From assembly GCA_021234155.1 (NCBI GenBank), contig JAJEKV010000124.1, positions 1,941,094 through 2,005,093 of the forward strand: a DNA stretch of 64,000 nt, written 5' to 3'. A program made the translations under genes and the position numbers. The notes under the pieces were generated by a model. The model saw only the letters and a list, made by a program, of their open reading frames with translations, was not told the DNA's origin and searched no databases. This document shows, in pieces, positions 34,768 to 46,254 of the stretch (its first letter is position 1; every line of letters starts with the position of its first letter). Source of the DNA: Isoetes taiwanensis (taxonomy: Eukaryota; Streptophyta; Lycopodiopsida; Isoetales; Isoetaceae).

Positions 34768-35994
34768 TCACGTAATTGGAGGATCGCGTCTACGGCATGC
34801 ATGGATGATAGCATCCACTTGCTACAATTTGACGACGGCAATACCAGCAAAAGCTTGCGTGATATGAGAGGGGTGTAAACACCGTGGTTGGCAGCTATGG
34901 AAGCCGGGGCCAGGGCGAAACCGGTAGAGCAGAGACACTCGTAACCCCTTCTCGATCCGTGCCGAGGTTGAGGAGGCTAAGGCCACGCGACGAGGAGCAC
35001 AGGCCGCCCTCCTGTCGAGGAGGGTTGCGAGGCCGCCACCGTGGAGACAAGGATTCCAGGTCGCTCGAAGCTAGCCCGGCGAACCGAAGCCTTCGGAGTA
35101 AGGATTTAGCACGAGATCCGGAGCTCTGGGAGCTTCCCGGCCGTTGCCCGACAAAGGCAAGGGCCTCCATGCCGAGGCACATGAGCAACTCCGCCATTGC
35201 ACGCGGAGATGGCAAGACATGACAACGCCCCGCAAGAGCCGAGCTCGGACTCCGGAGAAACGTAAAACCACAAACAAAAGAACATACCAACCCCGCTGAA
35301 CCCACCAACCTACTGGGGCGCCAACTCGAACACATGCTTTGCGGACATCCCGATCACGCCAGGCCGCCACCACCCCCGGGCCCGCCCGCGGCCTATGCCT
35401 CACCCACCTCAACCAACACACGGTGCGGCCCCGTGAACTCCAGAAACGACGCAGGAGCCGCAATGTGGTAGTGCGAGGCCCGGCGACGGAGGAGTCGGGA
35501 GAACATCTCACTTCCCGGACTCCAAACACGATCTTGGACCCGAATGATGTTCCCAAAGACTGCGACCATTGGAAAGGCGAAGTCGTCATGGAATTCGGCG
35601 CCACCGACGCCCCGGTGGTCATCTTCACGCTTTGAGCGTGCCCGGCGGGTGGCCATCCCCAAGGTCGGGCGGAAGTTGAAGGGGACGGCTCTCAGACGTT
35701 GGCCGGGACTTGACCCCAGCCAAAGACCCCGGGCGTGAGGTGGCCAAAGTCGAGGGCTGCCGCAGACATGGAGGGGCGGCGGGCTGGTCCGGGAAGGATG
35801 CGGGAATTCAGGCGCCAAACAGGGGATGCGGGCACTCCGCCCCCTCCAGTCCCCTCTCGAGGGGCCCCGGCCGCACGCATCCACATCTTCCGCTCCCACA
35901 GGACCACCACTACCACCGGACCTGAAGTGGCGTGCATGCCACTAAATAGGGATCGTGCCTAAAAGCGTGGTATCCCGAATTGCCGTGGCTTTCC

Positions 35995-36940
35995 ATGGCG
36001 AAGGGGACAGCCTCAATTCGCCGCCATGGACATGGACCTTATCTTCCTCATGGAAACATGGGAACATGCCGGGTCACGGGCTACCTGATTTGCCAGATAC
36101 CAGCGCTACTCGCCTTCAATGAGTGCACCGGAAACGAGGACACGCGGAGGAATTGCGTGTTACTACCGACAGCCTTTGGCCCAATCGGCCTCCCCTGCAA
36201 AGCGCATTGTGCACAACAGATAGAATGCAGGTAATGAAAGTGCGTAAACAAATGATGGCAGCCCTCTCTTTGTGGCGGCTTGCTACTTCCCACATCTTGA
36301 GAGCAACTTTTACCACACGCGCGGATGTGGATGGGCGGGGAGCCCTATGTCGATCTATATGATGACATACAGCCAGTCTGAACAATTGGGCAAGGTCATG
36401 TTGCTTGAGACTTCAATGCGCCGCGACGGGGGCCAGAGCAGATCCCAAAATTCGCACCTCTAGCTGAGGATGTGTTGCAAATGGACCCCGCAGAGATGGT
36501 TTGGCCAAGGGCGTCGGATGACGCCGGTGACCCAGTATGGCCGGGTACCGTTTGCCGGGCAAGATCTTTGACCGGTCATTTGCAATGGGCGGCACGGCCG
36601 CCCTCCTCCGCCTTCACTTGTAGACCAGGAGAACTGAGGGGCGCACCGGTGTGGTGGATGCGTGCTAGCGAGGCGAGCAATACCTACACTTGATCACTCG
36701 CTTCGGTGTCGGATCGGGGCGAAGTAGACTTTCAGACCATCAGCCCCTGTTCTTGCAGATAGATTGGCAGGCCAACCGAGCACCCATTGCCCCAACACCC
36801 CATGTACCACGGTTGCGTCTGGACTATGATCATGCGGCGGTCTATGCGAGGATGCTTGAGCATGAGCTGGGGAGTCTTGCAACTCCCCACGCTTCAACGG
36901 CCCGACGGCCAAAAGCCGAACCGGCTCGCCGAGGGTAGGG
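35995..36940 (+). pseudogene. LINE apurinic-type endonuclease (EEP) remnant
   Basis: Frames give MDMDLIFLMETWEHAGS near 36018, matching the EEP 'D..fL.ETw' motif, and near 36715 SDHQPLFLQIDW, the C-terminal SDHxPL motif with the catalytic His. Intervening FTCRPGELRG and later pieces fit a degraded EEP core. It is broken by several frame shifts. Confidence 0.7.
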
Positions 36941-37439
36941 GCAGATGCTTTGGGAGAGGCGGCTCTCGGCGATCCACGGGGCTGCAATCACCTTCCCTCG
37001 CCAATCAGGTTCGATGGCCGAATGCCGGGGAGGCGAAAACGATGGCTCCGCCAAGTCTGGACCCCACCATTCCCTTGAGCCCGTCCCGTCAGATGCAGCT
37101 CCTTCCTCAAGACCAAGAAAGCCGGTACCTTGCGGTGAGCACCGAATGTATGTTTGGTCTTCTAGACCGCCACCCTAGGGCCTTCGGAGAAAGGTCTTGA
37201 GTAAGCCCCGCGACCCCCATTGGAAATATTACCCCGAACAATGGGTGAGATACTTTGCAGCACAGTATGACCCAATGGAAGCCGCACCGCATTCTCCAGA
37301 CAGCCTAGCACCGTCATTATCAAGGGATGTCATAATGGGCCGCAGAACGCTAACGGGAAGGCGACCGATTTGGATGGTATGCGTGCAGAGCTTCTCAAGT
37401 GGGCCGGCCCCAATGGTGCCAGTTCTCGCGACTCTTCAA

Positions 37440-38330
37440 CAGTGGCATTGCAAGAAGGCTTCCCAATCGCGACCGGACTACCAAAGAGTTGTGCCCATAT
37501 ACAAAGCGGGGACCCCACACACCGTGACCAACTATCGCACCATTATGGTCAGTTCCGTCTTTGCCAAGTTGCTTGCCGATTCTTGGCGGCAATTGACACT
37601 TTGGGCGAGGGAGGATGAAGTGCGGGCTCACGCCAGTAAAGCCGCCCCCCATTCTACTATTGACCATATCTTCACTCGCGAACACTCATAGAGGATAGCC
37701 GAATCGACACCGCATCCAGACCGTTGCTTTGTGGATTTCGCAGAAAGGCTTTTGACACGCGCTCTGATAAGTTGTGGGATAGATTGAGAGACAGCCTAGG
37801 GACCCCCGTCGACTTCTGCGAGAATGCTATATCCTGCATTCATACGAGGCTTGCTCCGGTCGTCTCAATAATCGGGGAGCCCGTTGTTAGTAGCATTGGG
37901 GTGCCGGCTGCCCTCTATCCCCGACAGCTCTTCGGCTTGTACATTGACCGCCTAGAAGAATGGCTAGGCGAGCACGGGGAGGCGCCGTTGATGCACCACA
38001 TAATCCCAAGAACTCATATATGCCGATGATGTTGACTCGCCGCATATACCCCGAGGGACATGCAACGCCACACGGATGCTTTGGACACTTTCCGCCAATT
38101 CACCGACATGAGAGTTAACTTGGCCAAGACAAGGGTGCTGCTGGTCCCATCATCCCCCGCACCCACGCCTTCCCTCATTCACTTACCGGGGGCGTGTAGT
38201 GGAGGTGGCTCAGTCTTATAAGTATTTGGGCATTGAGTTTTCTACTACCACACCGGGATGCATCCATCGTTACGGGTCCTTTGCAGGGCCGGAAAGCCCC
38301 ATTGATGCAATGCAAAACAACAAATCCACA
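37440..38330 (+). pseudogene. LINE reverse transcriptase remnant
   Basis: VVPIYKAGTPHTVTNYRTIM, then STIDHIF, then FRKAFDT-like and KLWDRLRDSLGTPVD, then a GV...LFGLYIDRLEEWL segment, then IYADDVD at 38016-38036 (the catalytic YxDD box is intact), then MRVNLAKTRVLLVPSS and AQSYKYLGIEFS. The order is that of non-LTR reverse transcriptases. At least three frame changes separate the blocks. Confidence 0.9.
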
Positions 38331-39425
38331 AGGCGTAGTCAGTATGCATGGGGTCACCAGCACACTTGTTCGGGGGCCTTGGTTGAACCGTCCTCCTCTA
38401 TGAGGCGTGTGGGGGGCGGATATCCCTCACCACTTGGAACGATCTAGAGCAGTGCATGAAGGCCTTCTTGGCCCGGCACTGGGAGTGAAATCCACGGTCC
38501 CATATCGATCTTGCTCGGAGATGTGGCTTCCTTCCATTCTGAGAGGGCTGGCATTTTGAACGTCACATTATTTACTTCCGTGAAGGTGGTGGCTATGGAT
38601 GAAGCCCGCCGCCCAACCTTGCTTTGGCAAAGTGGCGATGGGCCCGCAGGCGACTCAAAGCCTCGCCAAAGACAAGCAAGCCCGCTGGTTCTCGCTATGG
38701 AATGTGCGGGCACACGTGATGTGGACCGCTGCATACACCGAAGGAACGCTGCCTTGAAGCAAGCTTTGATGCTTGCTTCATGGCCAAGCTTTGGGATGCG
38801 CGAGGCCCCGTCACATGTCAAGGTGGCAAATTATCGACGGCCAGGTTAATCCCATGCTCACGAGGGGCCCACACACCACTACACGTGCACCCATCTACCC
38901 ATGAAAAAAGCCGCGAGGGTGATTGCTTCCATTCAAGACAGGTGCACACCACCTCCGCATTGAGACGGGGAGATGGATTTGGAGCCGCGTGAGGGCCGAG
39001 AGTCCGTCAATGTTGTCAACGGGGGCACCATTGAGGATGAAAGTCACGCCCTCCGTGCCTGTCCGTGTCTGACGCATATCCTGCCTCGGTATGCTTCGGT
39101 TAGTTGTGCCCCCATCGCCTTGCATGAGCTACTGAAAGCACGGCCTCTGTAGGCTTGTTGGGATCGTGCCTCCGGGAGGTAATGGATACGCGGACTCGCT
39201 TATGCCCCTCGTCCGACATTAACCTCACCGTACTTGTGATTATGTATATAATCGTGGCGTATGTCAAAGATCCTTATTGCTACTAAGGTTTTTCCCCGAA
39301 GACCCTTCCGGGCGGGGTTTTTAATCCTGGTAGTAATACGCCTGCTGCTCTCTCTTTGTACTTGGGTCCCATAGGCCAGTTGGTCTCCGTGGACGATAAA
39401 ATCATATTCTATTCTATTCTATTCT

Positions 39426-41950
39426 GAAAATGATAATCTAACTATAAGGTCCCTTGGTTGTACATTTGACAATTTTATCTTTTTCTAGGCTTGAATATCT
39501 TATATTGTTTGTGTTCTTTCTTTCTAGCACTCCATAAAATGTTTCAAATCACGCAAGAAGTTCTGGTCCACATTTCTGCACATTAGTATACAAGTTTGAA
39601 GTTGTTTTTCATAGATTCACATTTAACTGACTTTGACTTTGGTGTATCTGCATATATAGGGACCTGTAAAGGGATGCGCAACACAATGGCAAGGGGCTTT
39701 ACAAGCGTTAATGCAGGTAAATCTTAAGCTTCCTCTATAAAATTAAAATTTGTTGTTAATGAAGCAGTCTATTTAGATATAGGCCATATGGCAGTGGTTA
39801 TGAGTTGTCTACGTCCTTTTTTTAATAATTGATGGCTCTCTTTTTTTGCTCTCTTCAAGAATTCTTTCGTGCATGGGAAGTGATGGAGTTCACTGTTTTG
39901 TAGACTATCTTTAAGTTGTTTTCGTTTTCAACTATGAAAGTTTCAGCATAGCAATGTAGTTCAAATGCAGAGCATAGAATGTCATGCCTTGGCAGCTTTG
40001 GTTCTCTGCCAGAGGTTCTAGAAGCCAGTGGAATTTAGGCACAAATCTCATAACTGTGTAATTCCTGATAATATGTTTATCTGGATAAACACCAATCTTA
40101 CCATCTTCTGTTTATCTCGAAGGGAATGTGTTGCTACATTTTTCCCTCTAATGAGGTCATACCTAAAGTAAATGGTTAGATAAAGCATATAACCATTAGA
40201 CTGGCAATGTGCTTATACTAAATTTTAGATTTTATTTAGACTGCTCTTGCATCCAATGCACTGGACACATTACAGGTAACAGTAGCTTTGAGACAACAAA
40301 ATGTGTCCCAAATAGAACTCTTAGTGAGAGCCCAACTTTTCATCATGAGGAAAGCCATGCTATTACAGGTGTGAAACAAATGGTGCCCTATTTCTGAGGT
40401 TGAATCTAAACTTTCTTACAGCTTAGTTCTTTGCAGACTTATCAATGGGCAATTTAAAGTAATGGATGGCTTACAAGTTAGCTCAGATGTCTCTTCTCTG
40501 AGCTCCAGCCACAGGCTCCATTATCATTACAAGCATTCTTGAGGTTTGGATTATCCTTGCTAAAATATGTTGCTTTTGATTCTCGAGTTCCCTTAGTGGG
40601 CATGTACTTGGTTTACATCTGATGCCTATGGCACCTTCAGATCTGTTGCATGATGATTATAGTTGCTACATGAAACTAGGAATGCCCACTGCATGCCAAC
40701 TGCAAAAGTCAAGACCAAGTGCATGCATCTATTGCTCGCGATAGATTTATTTGAAAGTACCATTTTTGTTCAAACTCGAACGCCATTTCTGTTTTGGCCT
40801 TTGCCTCAAGTGCCACTCCTGCATGCATTTGGGTTCAACGCTTGCATTTGGTCTAACCTTCGCCTTCAAATGCCATCAAACTTACTACTTTTGAAAGCAC
40901 CTTAGTGTTTGGAAGCACTTCGACCTCACTGTTCGACCCTCAAATATATGCTGATAAGTTCGCATTATTCTTTGAATTGTTTTTGTTTGACTATCACTCC
41001 TGAAGCACATCATTATTATAGAGGGACATGGCCAAATGGAATGGATATGCTATACATAATTCCCTATCCAGAAGATATTCAGAAGAGTAATTAAGGTGGT
41101 CTGCAAGGATTGAGGTTGGTATAGAAAAGGCGGCTCAATACCATTTTTGGAGCCAACAAAAAATGCTCATTTCTCTGCAATTGACTTAGACCCAGTTGCA
41201 CGGACCAGGTAGCTAAGTTGGGCTGCTTAATCAGACCCAAGAGATCAGCCACAAATCACAATCCATGAGACATCAGAATTTCCTTGCTGCTATAGGTTAT
41301 AGTTAGCGCATGGATTTTTATTACCATAGTCATGAGCATAATACATCCTAAGAAATGTTATTGTTTTGTAGGCATATTCTGCACCTCCTTATTTTTAGTT
41401 CTGCATTATGCATCTTCGTCATCTTCGTTTTCTTCTTAGGGGAACCATTCTGTTTCATTGTAACGAGTCATTTTAAAGGTAAAATAATGGATCTGTTATT
41501 ACTGCCACTTTGTTTATCTAGATCTATTGTTTAAATTTGGCTCAGCTTGGCGTTTATGGCTAGAGACGTTCCAATCCAACTTATATTTGTAGACGGAAGG
41601 AACCTTTTCTCTGTTACGTACTCTACTTTGTCTTCATGGGTTGTTGGGACTGGCTTCAATGGGTACATGGTTGGTAGGCCAATGAAAATTGTGAGAAAAT
41701 ATTTAAATTTATTAGCTTTGCTAATGATTATCAACTTCTTAAGTTTGTGAAAAAAATTATTAACAACTGAAGTCCATCAGTAGTAGCCTTGAGTAACTGT
41801 CAAAGATAAATTGTATTTCCATGACTTGGCCAGTGACACTAGCAAGCACTTGCACAAGTAGTGAGATGCATGGAATGAGAAATGAGTTGCGGCTGCTATT
41901 TTGATCAAATGTATTAAATCGATTTTGCATATTTTTTTTCCCTTTAATCA
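39426..41950. other. Unassigned interval with exon-like pieces
   Basis: AT-rich and intron-like with several AG/GT-bounded short blocks (for example 39660-39717 and 40275-40372) and a frame at 41547-41750 containing VTYSTLSSWVVGTGFNGYMV. No protein recognised. It may be gene-derived sequence carried by an element. Confidence 0.3.
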
Positions 41951-41957
41951 AGCATGC

Positions 41958-42262
41958 TAGATGTTTAGCATTCAACATTAATGCCACATTGAATCTGTTT
42001 AGCATTCAACATTAATGCCACATTGAATGTAGGCAAATGTTGTGTGAGTCAAGATCATACATTGTACACGTGCATTTAATTTGCAAATCTTAGTTCTTAG
42101 GGTGTTGTATAATTCAAGCGCCATTCAATTTGCAATTGTTAGTTCTTAGGGTGTTGTATAATTCAAGCGCTATTCAATTTGCAATTGTTAGTTCTTAGGG
42201 TGTTGTATAATTCAAGCGCCATACTAGCTCTTTAGGATTCAACATTAATGCCACATTGAATG
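41958..42262. repeat. Interleaved short tandem repeats
   Basis: TTAGCATTCAACATTAATGC occurs at about 41968 and 42000 with a third related copy near 42233. Between them a 49-bp unit (TTAGTTCTTAGGGTGTTGTA, starting near 42090, 42139 and 42188) is present three times. Confidence 0.85.
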
Positions 42263-43018
42263 TAGCCAAATGTGCAACTCAAGATTCATTTGCCAAAATA
42301 GGTTCAATACAAAAACGACACTACTCCAGAATTAATGCACCTCCCTCTCATCTGTAAGATTAAAAAATCCATAAGCCACCTGAAACAAGAAATCTCTAAT
42401 TATCCAAGTGCAATAAGAGGCAACTTCATCTACAAATGCCTATAGGATTTAAGTTCAATTCCTAAAATATTTCCTTTCCCTTTCAAAATATCTACAACTT
42501 CAAGCCTTCATGTGTTCTTTTGATTACCCTTTCCAATTTATAGCCATTAAGATAGGTTTGGAAACCTTTTAGAGAGATGCTGCAAAAAAACTTATTGTCG
42601 CAATGTATTATAGCACAGAAGTTGCAGGGCTCCTCAATGATGAAATATATATGCATTTGTGTAGCATAACATCCATGTCGTTGGTTCTGCCTCACTATGA
42701 AAGCAAGGAAGTTAATGTGTGATGTTCTCTGTTGTCTTCTTTCCTTGCTCTTTAAAAATTCAAACAATTACATTTAATTTATCAAGGAACAACGATTCGT
42801 TGTCCTTTCACAACTCAAGTAACAGAAAATAACAACATAAAACAAACTAGTAATGGTGCCCAGCGTTGCTGGGCATTCGTTGGAAGTTTGTAAATGTTTT
42901 TTATTGCAATAAGAAATGTGTGCAGTAAGCTTTTATTATTGGAATAAAAAAATATTCAAACATAGTTATAGTGCCCAGTGCTGCTGGGTATTAGTACAAT
43001 GTAAGAAATCTATAGAAA

Positions 43019-43090
43019 CTAAGGGGCTATTTCATCCCGTAGAATTTCTTTGTAGACTACATTTGGAGTGAACCTCCTTTTGTTTTTTAG
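43019..43090 (-). pseudogene. Helitron helicase C-terminal tail
   Basis: Reads NKRRFTPNVVYKEILRDEIA then stop. Pif1-type Helitron helicases end with a conserved 'T.NVVYKEVL' sequence. The same remnant is seen at 16742-16687 (minus) and 50932-50990 (plus). Confidence 0.7.
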
Positions 43091-43134
43091 CAGTGCTCCT
43101 TGTCTTGAGGTTTCTTGAATGTATGCCTTCACTC

Positions 43135-43226
43135 CGTGTTGTGTTGTGTTTGAATGTATACCTTCACTCCGTGTTGTGTTGTGTTGTGTTGTGTTGTGTT
43201 GTGTTGTGTTGCGTTGTGTTGTGTTG
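43135..43226. repeat. (GTGTT)n microsatellite
   Basis: Pentanucleotide GTGTT repeated more than ten times, adjoining duplicated TTCACTCCGTGTTGTGTTG blocks. It appears to have expanded at the Rep/helicase deletion junction. Confidence 0.95.
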
Positions 43227-43239
43227 AATGTATACCTTC

Positions 43240-43600
43240 CTTGGCTTGCATGCAAGGAGCATTTGGGTTGAGGGCGCCGCATGGACCATGGACCATATGC
43301 TTGATGACGATCTCTTGCAGATTGGGATTTTCTGGGCTCGGGATCTCAGGGCTTGTAATGCTGTCAATGGCGTTGCTATCTCGGATCTTGTCTTCTTGTT
43401 CAAGGATCATGAGGAGGTGGCAGTGTGGCAAGCCTCGTTTCTGGAATTCGATCGTGTACATATGCGCCTTCACCTTGCCCAATATATCATTTTCAAAGAG
43501 GTCATGGAAAAATGCTTTGAGCTTTGTGTGGAATACGCATACAACCAAATCTGGCCTATCATGCGGCTGTTGTCCAGGTAGCGTATGAAGCTTGCATTTG
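43240..43600 (-). pseudogene. Helitron Rep (HUH endonuclease) fragment
   Basis: Minus strand reads HDRPDLVVCVFHTKLKAFFH, then YTIEFQKRGLPHCHLLMILE, then EIVIKHMVHGPCG and ALNPNAPCM. GLPHCHLL is the HUH metal-binding motif of the Rep nuclease that starts rolling-circle transposition, and 'MVHGPCGALNPNAPCM' is the typical block after it. The catalytic tyrosine motif and everything downstream are absent. The upstream part of the long open frame (above 43600) is not homologous. Confidence 0.88.
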
Positions 43601-45054
43601 TTTAGAAGAATAAGGGAAAAGATAGTATTTGGTGGTAAAAGAATGTACAAAAAGAAGGTGCGAGTGCGCGCACTAAGGGTTGGCTGATTATATGTTAGTA
43701 GTATTGTTGCCGACGATGCCGGGCATCTAAGATTGTGTGTCGGGCATGGTGGTACAACTCGAACTTTATGCAAATGATGCTAAGCAATATGTTAGGGGAT
43801 TGAGCTACATCGCTTTTTGTATCTACGGGGATATATGTAGTAGATAAGATTTAGATCTTAATTTCTTTTCCTTTGATCATTCCATAAGGTCACAAACACA
43901 ATATAGGCTCTTTTTGTTCTTTCTTGCTAAAGAAGAATGTTTGCAAAGGCTACAGTTCTATGAAAGTGCTTCGACATGGATGCACATGGATATTTTGGGC
44001 AAGTCAAATAGCCTTTTTTTTATTAATAAGAAAAATGGCCTCCAGCAAGGCTTGCATCGCAGGGTGAATTTTTGTAGTCAGGCATCTAGACACCTACATC
44101 TATGATTTCTTCATCTCATACACTCCTAAAAGTGAGAGTTATATGCTCAATTTAAGGTGTACACAAAATGTTTCAGTGGAGGTGACAACAGATGTGACGA
44201 AATGGTGGGTCTTTGAACTCACTATTGCCACCACAATTTGGTGACATACATAGCAGGAATATAACCAACAATTACTTAGCTGCCCTTATTGTTCTGTATT
44301 GTTTGGAGTATTGTAAAAATCATATGCATAACTCGCTTGTTAACTTAAATGCAGAGATTATATATGCAAGAAAAGACTGATGCCAAGAGAATATTGTGGC
44401 AGGAGCCTCAAAGTGCAATATTAGAAGGAATATTCAAGAGAGACAGCCAGCCTTTGATTTATAGACCATTACAAAATGCTCATTTGCAGCTGCAATGTTG
44501 GAAGATATTGCCTATCAGAATTTGACTTTAAGCAACTTATAGTTGCATGTTCAAATTTAAAACATTAACAACACTGCACTGCATGCTTCTTTGGAACTTA
44601 GAAAGAGATAAAAATAGTAGTCAAAATATCTCTTGACCATTGGAGTATTCTGCAAGATCAGGCAGCCAAACAACAGCATAGATGCTTTTTAATCAATAGC
44701 ATATTGAACTCTGTCCCTCTCATCAAAAAGCACAATATTTACATAAAATACCATTTCCACAATAGTATAACTTCGAAACTTCTTGCCATTATAAAGATTC
44801 CACGTAAGCTTGGCCTTAGAAAGGCACGTTATGAAATGAGTGCCTCTATAGAGTACTAAGGCTGGAGATGCTGCAAGCCAATAATTTTATAATATCATCT
44901 TCCATTACTTGTGCATTGCAACTCCAAACCCAATTTACTGGTAAAAGAACATATTACAATGGAGATTGCTAAATATCATGGCTCTGCCTCATAACTAACT
45001 TGATAAAAATAATATGTTTAGCTCAAAGCCTTGTCATTTACTTTGAAAACGTGC

Positions 45055-45180
45055 AGCAAGAATTAAGTTGTACAAACAGTACATCCTTCAGGTTTTATGT
45101 GGCATGCACAGTAAAAGAAAACTACAGAAAGAATTAAGTTGTACAAACTGTACATTCTTCAGGTTTCATGTGGCATGAGC
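45055..45180. repeat. Tandem duplication of ~65 bp
   Basis: AGAATTAAGTTGTACAAAC...CATCCTTCAGGTTTTATGTGGCATG occurs at 45058 and again with small changes at 45128. It lies inside the minus-strand Helitron. Confidence 0.85.
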
Positions 45181-45857
45181 ACTTCAAAATTCAGCTATCA
45201 CCGATCCGAAAACCAGGGGAACATTGAGGCAAGTATATGAAGAAAAATACCGGGGAGATTTGCTTAATGCAGAGATAAAAAATGTGGAAGGCTAGGACAA
45301 CCATGCAAGGACCTCTGTCATAGCATCCGTACTCATCCAAATCTATAAGCATGTAAAAGATTTCCTTCAACTGTTAAATATGACAGAACGTTACTGCTCT
45401 TTCAATAATTCCAAAACTTGCCAATGCCCAATAGATATCACATGCAATTCACATTTTCTAGCCAATAAAATAAGGTCTATATCTTTAGCTGCTCGCAAAA
45501 GAAGCACGCTTCCAAGAAAAGTAATTGGAAAGAAGCAATCAAGCCAATAAGCTGTAAACAAAAGTACCTCCATGATATCCTTAACAACATCTCACATATT
45601 TGGTCGAACTTGGATCCCTATATGACCAGCAACAGTTAAGATTAAAGGCAAAGATCAGTAGCAATCCTGTCGCTGAGAATTAACTCATAACAGTAAGGGA
45701 ACAAATAAAGTGCAGAATGAGGAAAGTGGCATACTCTGATCTTAGGATGCCGGGGAGCTTAACATCCATACTTTTATCTGGTGTAAATAAGAGATCCTGG
45801 AGAAATAAAAAATGCATGTTTAACAAAGAAAATAGAGAAAGCTGATGAAGGGCTTAC

Positions 45858-46058
45858 GTTTTTGTGGAGAGTGAGAATGGCCTTTTCTTCTGCATCATGC
45901 AAGATTATTGAAGAGCTGGAACAGCAGGCGGAAAGCTTCTCTGTTTGCAAGAGGATTTTTCCAGTGGCCTCATCTGTAATTACTTCCTGAAAACTTGAGC
46001 ACCATGATCCGGGAGTTATGAGCAGGGACAGAGATCGGGAGGTGCTAAAGGGCTCCAT
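45858..46058 (-). pseudogene. Possible captured LURP-one-related exon
   Basis: The exon is bounded by TTGCAG and GTAAGC. It reads MEPFSTSRSLSLLITP..., then FQEVITDEATGKILLQTEKL, then SIILHDAEEKAILTLHKN. The pattern 'V.D..G..L......I.L.D..E.pILTL..K' is that of the N-terminal half of the plant LURP-one-related (tubby-like fold) family. No matching second exon was identified. The similarity is weak and by eye. Confidence 0.35.
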
Positions 46059-46254
46059 CTGCAACATTCATGCCATGGTCAGGTTTTGTGTTTTACATCG
46101 CCGGCAACAGAACCAGCAGATAACCCTAAAACATCCAAATCGAACGAGAAGAAAAAATCAGGGGCTATCTAGACCGTTTATCTCGTAGATCAAATCTGGG
46201 CCGTCCGATTTAGGGCTGGGTCCAACACTTACACTATAACATTATAATATAGGA

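Larger units (their letters stand above)
34390..39425 (+). mobile_element. GC-rich non-LTR retrotransposon (LINE), near full length but decayed
   Basis: A sharp rise in GC marks the element against AT-rich surroundings. In order on the plus strand: ORF1-like basic region, endonuclease remnants, reverse-transcriptase remnants, and a 3' tail of ATTCT repeats ending near 39425 in place of poly(A). Many frame shifts and stops are present. The codon and base composition is unlike the other LINE family in the window (7.1 kb and 54.8 kb), so this is a distinct lineage. Minus-strand open frames here are GC-driven shadows. Confidence 0.8.
42847..43600 (-). mobile_element. Internally deleted Helitron 3' part with Rep and helicase remnants
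   Basis: 3' end on the minus strand: GCCCAGCAACGCTGGGC (42874-42858), then ACCATTA and CTAG at 42850-42847, then T. Moving upstream: helicase C-terminal remnant (43090-43019), a GTGTT microsatellite, then a Rep fragment (43600-43240). The whole helicase body is missing between Rep and the last helicase residues, so this is a deletion derivative of an autonomous element. A second, weaker hairpin (CCCAG...CTGGG) at 42974-42988 may be an older terminus. Confidence 0.75.
43694..46254 (-). mobile_element. Helitron, minus strand, about 2.56 kb
   Basis: The 5' end at 46254 on the minus strand reads A|TCCTATATTATAATGTTATAG and continues GTGTAAGTGTTGGACCCAGC, matching the 5' end of the Helitron at 19224 for about 45 bp. 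The 3' end near 43694 has hairpin GCCCGGCATCGTCGGC, then AACAATA and CTAC (not CTAG), then T. It carries a possible captured exon at 46058-45858. It has no Rep or helicase. The 3' terminus is imperfect, so the alternative end at 42847 cannot be excluded. Confidence 0.6.

Noticed and set aside
33992-36000. Long minus-strand ORFs (up to 259 codons) and overlapping plus/minus frames
   Set aside because: They occur only in the GC-rich LINE, where stops are rare by composition; the plus strand holds the recognisable motifs.
43154-43588. Plus-strand ORFs over the GTGTT repeat and Rep fragment
   Set aside because: The minus strand encodes the HUH motif; the plus frames are shadows.
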